DNA of 19,404 nucleotides from Pseudacidobacterium sp036264445. GTDB taxonomy: Bacteria > Acidobacteriota > Terriglobia > Terriglobales > Acidobacteriaceae. The stretch lies in the NCBI GenBank assembly GCA_036264445.1, contig DATAQW010000288.1, forward strand, positions 1 to 19,404. Direction: 5' to 3'. The notes beneath the pieces are model-generated. The model had not been told where the DNA came from. It did not search any database and was given only the letters and a program-made list of their open reading frames with translations. Positions 14,562-19,404 of the stretch are shown in pieces. The first letter of the stretch is position 1, and every line of letters starts with the position of its first letter. Position numbers and translations under genes: made by a program.

Positions 14562-16082
14562 TCAGGCTTCCTGCAATTCATAATCTTTCGTTTCTGTTGA
14601 GTCATAGCCGCGTTCTTTGCCAGCAAGATCAAACAGCAGAGTGACCACCGCGGATACCAGAAGGTTCACGAGCAAGGCGGGAACGGCGGCATAGACGGGG
14701 AAAACGTGTCCGCCGAGGTGCAAAGGGTAGATGGAGCTTTTGAGGCCGCGGGCGAAGGCCATTCCAGTCCCGATGGCCATGCCTGCGAGCCATCCCAGCA
14801 AGAGCGCAGGGCCGCGAAACCAGCGTGTAAATACGCCACAGACTACGGATGGAAAAAGCTGACCGATCCAGATGCCGCCTAGCAGCTGCAGCTCAATCGC
14901 ATACTGTGTGCGAATAAAAAGCACAAAGACCAACGCGCCAATTTTTAAAAAGAGCGAGACAAGCTTGGCCTGCATGGCTTCCTGCTTTGGCGTCATGGGG
15001 CGATGGGCAAGTTCGCCATACAAATTGCGTGTGAAGAGATTTGCTGCGGCGATAGACATAATGGCCGCGGGAACCAGCGCTCCAATCCCGATAGCTGCGA
15101 GGCAGAAACCGGAAAACCATTGGGGAAACATCTGGACAAAAAGCAACGGCACGATGCTTGATGTATTCGCTGTACGGATACCGGCAGCGAGCGCGAAATA
15201 ACCCAGCAAAGCAATAAGCGCAAGCAGCAGATTATAGGCCGGCAGAAGCGCGGCGTTGCGTTTGATGACGCGGCCGCTCGAAGAACTGAGAGTTCCAGTC
15301 GCTGTGTGTGGATACAGCACGATGGCAATTGCTGACCCGAATGCCAGCGTCGCATAGCTCCAGTATTGCGATGGTTGAAGGATGATCGACGCCGGCGGAG
15401 TTCTCTCCGAGAGCGCTGCGCTTGCAGCGGAGAAAACACGAGCATAGCCGCCGAGCTTTGCCGGAATCACGATGACCGCAGCGGCCACCATGATGTAGAG
15501 CATGATGTCCTTCACAATCGCGATGACTGCGGGAGCGCGCAGGCCGCTTGAATAGGTATAAGCTGCAAGGATCACGAAAGCAGCGACCAGCGGCCATTCT
15601 CCATGAATTCCAAGCGCGGCAATGACTTCGCGCATGCCGACCAGCTGCAGCGCAATGTAGGGCATGGTTGCCAGAATTCCCGTAAGCGCAATCGCAATGG
15701 TGAGCGGGCGGTTCCCGTATCTGCCGCGAACGAAGTCAGCCAGGGTTACGTATCCGTGACGATGACAAACATGCCACAGACGCGGGAGCACCAGCATCAT
15801 GTACGGGTAAAGCATGATGCAGTAAGGAATAGCAAAGAATCCCGGCGCGCCTGTGCCGTAAAGCGCGGCAGGAACGGCGATGACTGTATAGGCCGTATAA
15901 AAATCGCCGCCGATCAGAAACCATGTAATCAGCGTTCCGAAGCGGCGCCCCGCGAGGCCCCATTCTTCGAGACTGTTCAGGTCGCCGCGTCTCCAGCGCG
16001 CAGCCCAGAAACCTGCAAGTGTCACAAGCAGAAAACTGACGCAGAATATCTCAACGGCAACTGCATGAAATGAAGATGTCAT
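14562..16082 (-). CDS. Sodium:solute symporter, monocarboxylate-transporter-like
   Basis: The 506-residue integral membrane protein of the SSS family has about 12-13 hydrophobic segments, the first at ~residues 8-28. The stretch EEWGLAGRRFG, then TWFLIGGDFYTAYT and AVPAALYGTGAPGFFAIPY, is characteristic of the branch that includes MctP, a lactate/pyruvate/alanine carrier. Further signatures are YVTLADFVRGRYGNRPL and LYPHTATGTLSSSS. The C-terminal ~20 residues are charged and cytoplasmic. It is the first gene of a two-gene minus-strand operon with an FAD/Fe-S 2-hydroxyacid dehydrogenase, so lactate or a related hydroxy/oxo acid is the likely cargo. ATG 16082 would give a very short 5' leader (~7 bases) from the predicted promoter. 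Confidence 0.85.
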   Translation of the reverse strand: MTSSFHAVAVEIFCVSFLLVTLAGFWAARWRRGDLNSLEEWGLAGRRFGTLITWFLIGGDFYTAYTVIAVPAALYGTGAPGFFAIPYCIMLYPYMMLVLPRLWHVCHRHGYVTLADFVRGRYGNRPLTIAIALTGILATMPYIALQLVGMREVIAALGIHGEWPLVAAFVILAAYTYSSGLRAPAVIAIVKDIMLYIMVAAAVIVIPAKLGGYARVFSAASAALSERTPPASIILQPSQYWSYATLAFGSAIAIVLYPHTATGTLSSSSGRVIKRNAALLPAYNLLLALIALLGYFALAAGIRTANTSSIVPLLFVQMFPQWFSGFCLAAIGIGALVPAAIMSIAAANLFTRNLYGELAHRPMTPKQEAMQAKLVSLFLKIGALVFVLFIRTQYAIELQLLGGIWIGQLFPSVVCGVFTRWFRGPALLLGWLAGMAIGTGMAFARGLKSSIYPLHLGGHVFPVYAAVPALLVNLLVSAVVTLLFDLAGKERGYDSTETKDYELQEA

Positions 16083-16091
16083 GTTGCGTGC

Positions 16092-16124
16092 CTTGATCTT
16101 AGCAGGACTGCGCGTCCGGCGAGA
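16092..16124 (-). promoter_or_regulatory. Promoter module of the symporter operon (copy B of a shared element)
   Basis: Read on the minus strand, TCTCGC, one base, GGACGCGCAGTCCTG, one base, then TAAGAT and CAAG form an extended -10 promoter (TG-N-TAAGAT) with a conserved 15-mer in the spacer. The 15-mer contains the inverted repeat GGAC/GTCC. The same arrangement with the same spacing occurs upstream of the acyl-CoA dehydrogenase. The predicted transcription start is ~16089. Confidence 0.6.
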
Positions 16125-16140
16125 CGCGCGCTTTGCGCGC
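16110..16140. repeat. Overlapping GC-rich inverted repeats upstream of the symporter
   Basis: GCGCGTC (16110-16116) is the exact inverse of GACGCGC (16123-16129), with a 6-base loop, and GCGCGC (16126-16131) mirrors GCGCGC (16135-16140) around TTT. The two hairpins share bases and exclude each other. Most of the region lies upstream of the predicted start of transcription, so DNA-level binding or cruciform formation is more likely than an RNA switch. Confidence 0.5.
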
Positions 16141-16243
16141 CATTCGTGCCCGGGTTAGCGACATTGGCTTACTTTACCGTTCCGCTTAGTCGCTTCTTGT
16201 TCCTGGTCTTCGTTCTTCAGGGAAAGGTCTGTCTTGTTTCTTT

Positions 16244-16381
16244 CTACTCAAGCTGGCTCGATGAGCGCATTGGCCTGAAGGCAGGAATAGAGAATGCGTC
16301 GTCAGGAAGACCTGCCTCATCCGCGACAAGAATTGAGGCGCCCATTTCCTTGCACACCGTTTTGATTAGGCGCGTCTTCAT
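16244..16381 (-). CDS. 45-codon ORF of unknown function, coupled to the gene before it
   Basis: ATG at 16381-16379 overlaps the stop of the upstream glycoside-hydrolase-like gene in an ATGA arrangement, and the frame runs to TAG at 16246-16244. The 45 residues start MKTRLIKTVCKEMGASILVA and continue with a DEAGLPDD segment and a short polar tail. The coupling geometry argues for translation. The phrase ILVADEAGLPDD faintly recalls the catalytic strand of IS630-type DDE transposases (DE-x-G), so a transposase remnant is possible, but the match is too short to rely on. No Shine-Dalgarno is evident. I recognise no family. Confidence 0.35.
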   Translation of the reverse strand: MKTRLIKTVCKEMGASILVADEAGLPDDAFSIPAFRPMRSSSQLE

Positions 16382-17550
16382 CGTTCATTCGATCGATTCC
16401 TTTTCATTTTGCGAACGCGCCACCGCCACGCAATTGCAGCAACGGCTACAAGGAGAACGCCAAAGACATATGACAGATGCGAAGTGGTCCACATGACTAG
16501 ACCGAGCAGGAGTTGGAGGCGAGCCGCTCTCCTCAGGGCATCTGCTGGGATCGTCAACGACTGGCTCCAATCCAGGTTTTTCAGACGGGAAAGGAAGCCC
16601 TGTCGCACGCAGCCTTCGAGGTTGTACACGCCGATGAGATGAGAGAAGTGGCCGGCGACGATTAAATCGCGAGAAAATTCGCTCCAGTCGAGCGGAGTTG
16701 GATTTGCGTCAGGCCCGCCATCGGTACTGCCAATGGATATCGCCTGGGCATCCGGACCAAGGGTCCAGATCATTGCCGCTCCCACAGGGCGCGCAAAGCT
16801 GGTGTAAAGCATAAGGACTTCTTGATCACCGCGAACATCTACTGTGCCCAAGAGCCGGTCCGGTAAGGATGAGTGGGCTTTCCGTTCGGCGGGGAGGAAT
16901 GGCATTTGATAGGTCTGAACGAAGTAGCCCCTCAATCGAATCATTCCGATGAGCGTGGAATATGCGTGACGCGCTTCAATCATGCGACGGCCATCGATGG
17001 CGCGCCCAAACAGCGTGGTAAGCAGCTGCCACGGATGACTCTTGAGGGTGGCCAGTTTATTGAAGTTCGGTTCAATGTCGAGCCCGATTCCGTCCCACCG
17101 TAAATCCTGTTTGCGGCTCCACGCGTCGAAGGCGGCAAAGCGTGCCGTGGCCTGCGGCGCGTTCTCTGCATTGAAGTAGAAGCCCCGCTCTTTAGGCAGC
17201 ATCAGCCACGCGACCGTTGGAATTCCGTCCTGATTCAACCGGCGCACGAACGCTGCCCGTTCGGGACTCAAGTCGCAAATGGCAACTGCGACCCCTGCGT
17301 GCAGATCCTTTAGGTCTCGAATGACGCCGGGAGCCGCCAGCAAAGACATCATTTGGGCTGTACCCTGGTCGCAACAGGCAAATATCAGATGTGGGGCTGC
17401 ACCTGGACCCTGGACCCGAATGCCGGCAGAAGTCGTGGAGGCGTGTGCGGGAGACACTGTGCAGTAGCTGACGGCCACTAACAGGACAGCACGGAGCAGG
17501 CCAGAGAGTGGGCGACGATTTTGTGCGACTTGATTCAAGGTGATGCGCAC
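16378..17550 (-). CDS. Exported TIM-barrel protein resembling glycoside hydrolase family 18, with C-terminal membrane anchor
   Basis: The 390-residue protein starts at GTG 17550. A signal peptide ends near AHA (residue 37) after the hydrophobic run LSGLLRAVLLVAVSY. The central domain has ICDLSPERAAFVRRLNQDGI, PTVAWLMLP and WDGIGLDIEP. In the last, Asp153, Asp158 and Glu160 follow the D-G-x-x-x-D-x-E pattern of GH18-like catalytic strands, with Glu as acid/base. Residues ~345-375 are hydrophobic and followed by RWRVRKMKRNR, giving a C-terminal anchor with a cytoplasmic basic tail, so the barrel would sit in the periplasm. Upstream in-frame codons to 17682 would overlap the divergent marR and are rejected. 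The predicted -10 box TATACT ends six bases before the GTG, so the mRNA may be leaderless. Substrate and activity are unknown; several barrel residues differ from true chitinases. Confidence 0.62.
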   Translation of the reverse strand: MRITLNQVAQNRRPLSGLLRAVLLVAVSYCTVSPAHASTTSAGIRVQGPGAAPHLIFACCDQGTAQMMSLLAAPGVIRDLKDLHAGVAVAICDLSPERAAFVRRLNQDGIPTVAWLMLPKERGFYFNAENAPQATARFAAFDAWSRKQDLRWDGIGLDIEPNFNKLATLKSHPWQLLTTLFGRAIDGRRMIEARHAYSTLIGMIRLRGYFVQTYQMPFLPAERKAHSSLPDRLLGTVDVRGDQEVLMLYTSFARPVGAAMIWTLGPDAQAISIGSTDGGPDANPTPLDWSEFSRDLIVAGHFSHLIGVYNLEGCVRQGFLSRLKNLDWSQSLTIPADALRRAARLQLLLGLVMWTTSHLSYVFGVLLVAVAAIAWRWRVRKMKRNRSNER

Positions 17551-17555
17551 CCTGC

Positions 17556-17577
17556 TAGTATATATCTCTTGCGCGAG
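17556..17577. promoter_or_regulatory. Divergent promoters of marR and the exported hydrolase-like gene, with candidate operator
   Basis: On the plus strand TGC followed by TAGTAT (17556-17561) is an extended -10 box for marR. On the minus strand TATACT (17562-17557) is a -10 box for the divergent gene, so the two boxes overlap back to back. Next to them lies the near-palindrome CTTGCGCGAG (17568-17577, 8 of 10 symmetric). A regulator bound here could silence both genes, as is common for MarR proteins. Confidence 0.5.
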
Positions 17578-17602
17578 TATCTTAGTAATAAGGGATATGA
17601 CG

Positions 17603-18100
17603 ATGAGCAAACCTAAATCGGGGACTATGGCCGCAGCGCCCCAAGGTGAGCAAATGGGCCGCGAATTGAGCGATGCAATCATCTTCTTCCACGAAGCCGT
17701 AGCGGCTCATCTGGGCATGACCGCAGCTGAATGGAAATGCCTGGGCCTGTTGCGCGAGCATGGAGCTTTGCCGGCGAGCCGACTGGCAGAGTTGTCGGGA
17801 TTCACCAGCGGCGCGATCACTGGCATCGTGGACCGCCTGGAGCGCGCGGGCTATGCCCTCCGCGCACCTCATCCCACAGACCGGCGCAGCGTCATTGTGC
17901 ACCCAGGGAAACTGAAGGAGATGCAGCAGCGCGTCGGCCCTGTCTTTCAGTCTCTGCTGAGCGCGATGGCTCGGATAGCCGGACACTATACCGCTGCGGA
18001 GCTGGAGGCCATTGCCGGGTTCTTTCGAGAGACGACTGAGGTGCTGCGGACCGAAACCACGAAGCTCAGAAAGAGGAAGGCCGAGAATTCCGGAGTATAG
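17603..18100 (+). CDS. MarR-family transcriptional regulator
   Basis: The 165-residue winged-helix protein has the MarR plan. An N-terminal helix region (SDAIIFFHEAVAAHLGMTAAEW) leads to the helix-turn-helix ASRLAELSGFTSGAITGIVDRLERAGY. The wing APHPTDRRSVIVHPG carries the conserved DRR, and C-terminal dimerisation helices end in a basic tail. ATG 17603 has AGGGA at 17591-17595 with a seven-base spacer; the in-frame ATG at 17597 is too close to it, and the frame upstream of that runs through promoter DNA. It is divergent from the exported hydrolase-like gene, with overlapping promoters, which suggests autoregulation and control of that neighbour. The ligand is unknown. A stem-loop ACCTG/CAGGT at 18131-18144 lies downstream but is weak as a terminator. 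Confidence 0.87.
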   Translation: MSKPKSGTMAAAPQGEQMGRELSDAIIFFHEAVAAHLGMTAAEWKCLGLLREHGALPASRLAELSGFTSGAITGIVDRLERAGYALRAPHPTDRRSVIVHPGKLKEMQQRVGPVFQSLLSAMARIAGHYTAAELEAIAGFFRETTEVLRTETTKLRKRKAENSGV

Positions 18101-18231
18101 ATGGACCGCGGCATGCGATCGCAAACGCGCACCTGTATTCAGGTTTGACGGGTGAAGTTCTGTTGTCAGTCAGTTGGTGGTAAATCGCCAACGCACTTAT
18201 TTAGAGCTGAGCGATAGGCCCGACAAGTGCT

Positions 18232-18264
18232 TCTCGCTGGACGCGCAGTCCTGATACACTCAAG
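18232..18264 (+). promoter_or_regulatory. Promoter module of the acyl-CoA dehydrogenase gene (copy A of a shared element)
   Basis: TCTCGC (18232-18237), then GGACGCGCAGTCCTG (18239-18253), one base, and TACACT (18255-18260) with CAAG form an extended -10 promoter (TG-N-TACACT). It matches the module upstream of the symporter at 28 of 33 positions. Transcription would start ~18267, leaving about 28 bases before ATG 18295, with GAGG at 18281-18284 as ribosome site. Confidence 0.6.
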
Positions 18265-18294
18265 CGTTTTCCCAGTTATCGAGGTTTCCTTGTT

Positions 18295-19404
18295 ATGTCA
18301 GATACTGCTACCGCCCCGCTTACTCATCTGAATGAAGATGAGCAACTTTTCCGTTCCACTGTGCGCGAGTTTGCCCAACAGACGATCGGGCCACTCGTGC
18401 GCCAGATGGATGAAGAGCAGCACTTTGCTTCCGCGTTGCTTCCGCAGCTTTTCAATCTCGGACTGATGGGGATTGAAGTCCCGGTTGAATACGGCGGCAG
18501 CGGCGGCACTTTCTTCGAGGCGATTCTTGCAGTTGAGGAAATCTCAGCTGTCGATCCTGCGGTTGGCGTGCTGGTGGATGTGCAGAACACGCTCTGCATC
18601 AATGCTCTTCTTCGCTGGGGCACGGAACAGCAGAAGAAGAAATATCTGTCACGGCTCGCGACAGATACAGTCGGCGCGTATGCGCTTTCTGAAGCTGCTT
18701 CCGGTTCCGATGCTTTTGCGCTTCAGGCTCGCGCCGAATTGCGCGGCGACCGCTACGTCCTGAATGGCCAGAAGCTCTGGATCACAAACGCGAAAGAAGC
18801 TGGATTGTTTATTGTCTTCGCTACGCTTGATCCCGCTGCCGGGTACAAGGGCATTACCGCATTCCTCGTAGAAAAGGACGCTCCCGGATTTTCTGTCGGC
18901 AAGAAAGAAGACAAGCTGGGTATTCGAGCTTCTTCAACCTGTGAGCTGATTCTGGAAGACTGCCAGGTACCTGTTGGAAACGTACTTGGCGAACCTGGTA
19001 AAGGTTACAAGATCGCCATTGAAACGCTGAATGAAGGCCGTATCGGCATTGGCGCCCAGATGCTCGGGCTTGCGCAGGGCGCTTGGGACAGCGCGGCGAA
19101 ATATGCGAAGGAACGCAAGCAATTCGGCAAGCCTATTGCGGAGTTTCAGGCAGTGCAATTCACGCTGGCGGAGATGGCAACGGAGATAGAAGCGACGCGG
19201 CTGCTTGTCTATAACGCTGCGCGTCTCAAAGACGCCAAACTGAGCTACATTCGTGAAGCTGCGATGGCGAAGTATTTTGCTTCGCAGGTGGCTGAGCGGG
19301 TCGCCAGCCAGGCTGTCGAAGTTTATGGCGGGTATGGATTTGTTAAAGACTATCCGGTAGAAAAGTTTTATCGCGACGCCAAGATCGGAAAGATTTACGA
19401 AGGC
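18295..19404 (+). CDS. Acyl-CoA dehydrogenase (short/branched-chain type), 3' end outside the window
   Basis: This FAD flavoenzyme introduces an alpha,beta double bond into an acyl-CoA and passes electrons to ETF. 370 codons are visible without a stop; the family is usually ~375-390 residues, so little is missing. Motifs are GLMGIEVPVEYGGSGG, the FAD/substrate loop YALSEAASGSDAFALQ, YVLNGQKLWITNA, NEGRIGIGAQMLG, YAKERKQFGKPI, and AVEVYGGYGFVKDYPVEKFYRD. The last visible residues KIYEG include Glu369, the expected catalytic base. SGSDAFAL is more typical of short/branched-chain enzymes than of very-long-chain ones, so 2-methylbutyryl- or butyryl-CoA substrates are likely. It follows marR on the same strand but has its own predicted promoter. 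Confidence 0.9.
   Translation, partial: MSDTATAPLTHLNEDEQLFRSTVREFAQQTIGPLVRQMDEEQHFASALLPQLFNLGLMGIEVPVEYGGSGGTFFEAILAVEEISAVDPAVGVLVDVQNTLCINALLRWGTEQQKKKYLSRLATDTVGAYALSEAASGSDAFALQARAELRGDRYVLNGQKLWITNAKEAGLFIVFATLDPAAGYKGITAFLVEKDAPGFSVGKKEDKLGIRASSTCELILEDCQVPVGNVLGEPGKGYKIAIETLNEGRIGIGAQMLGLAQGAWDSAAKYAKERKQFGKPIAEFQAVQFTLAEMATEIEATRLLVYNAARLKDAKLSYIREAAMAKYFASQVAERVASQAVEVYGGYGFVKDYPVEKFYRDAKIGKIYEG

Noticed and set aside
16146..16496. Plus-strand 116-codon ORF beginning GTG
   Set aside because: No ribosome site or recognisable domain, and its 3' part is antisense to the hydrolase-like gene end; the coupled minus-strand ORF is a better reading.
17551..17682. N-terminal extension of the exported hydrolase-like gene to 17682
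   Set aside because: It would run through the divergent promoters and into marR, and it places an unconvincing segment before an otherwise good signal peptide.
18193..18230. GCACTT/AAGTGC inverted repeat between marR and the acyl-CoA dehydrogenase
   Set aside because: Six-base arms 26 bases apart are easily met by chance and no supporting signal was found.

Overview
The window looks like the chromosome of a soil-type Acidobacteriota (probably Terriglobia). The inference rests on moderate GC, protein style, and a small secreted protein at 9814-10590 of a kind I know mainly from that group, with the Leu-Pro-Asp-Ala-Pro stretch common after acidobacterial signal peptides. The taxon is inferred; there is no rRNA. 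No tRNA, CRISPR array, complete insertion sequence or phage gene was found.

Layout. 1-536: 3' end of a serine carboxypeptidase (S10) gene closed by a strong intrinsic terminator. 586-1734: monomeric sarcosine oxidase-like flavoenzyme. 1731-1957: a complete-looking transcription attenuator for histidine biosynthesis. It has a near-consensus promoter, a 25-residue leader peptide with eight histidines, an antiterminator, and a terminator hairpin. 1958-8213: tightly packed operon hisI-hisG-hisD-hisC-hisB-hisH-hisF-hisA, in which every junction overlaps or abuts. hisE and a histidinol-phosphate phosphatase gene are absent. 8270-8461 (-): small two-helix membrane protein whose last codons lie in a palindromic repeat. 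8584-9756: class I/II aminotransferase. 9814-10590: secreted protein of unknown function. 10666-11631: D-2-hydroxyacid dehydrogenase, overlapping tail to tail with the next operon. 16082-11603 (-): two-gene operon with a monocarboxylate-type Na+/solute symporter followed by a 979-residue FAD/Fe-S D-2-hydroxyacid (D-lactate/D-2-hydroxyglutarate type) dehydrogenase. 17550-16244 (-): an exported glycoside-hydrolase-like protein with a C-terminal membrane anchor, plus a coupled 45-codon ORF. 17603-18100: MarR regulator divergent from it. 18295-end: acyl-CoA dehydrogenase, cut by the window edge.

How it works together. The his genes encode most of the route from PRPP and ATP to histidine, and the leader lets a ribosome stalled on His codons permit transcription. 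The symporter and FAD/Fe-S enzyme form a plausible uptake-and-oxidation unit for lactate or a similar hydroxyacid. Their promoter shares a 33-position module, 28 positions identical, with the promoter of the acyl-CoA dehydrogenase about 2.1 kb away on the other strand, which suggests common control of carbon-acid catabolism.

The most interesting signals are the histidine leader/attenuator, which appears to be translated from a nearly leaderless mRNA, and the shared promoter module.
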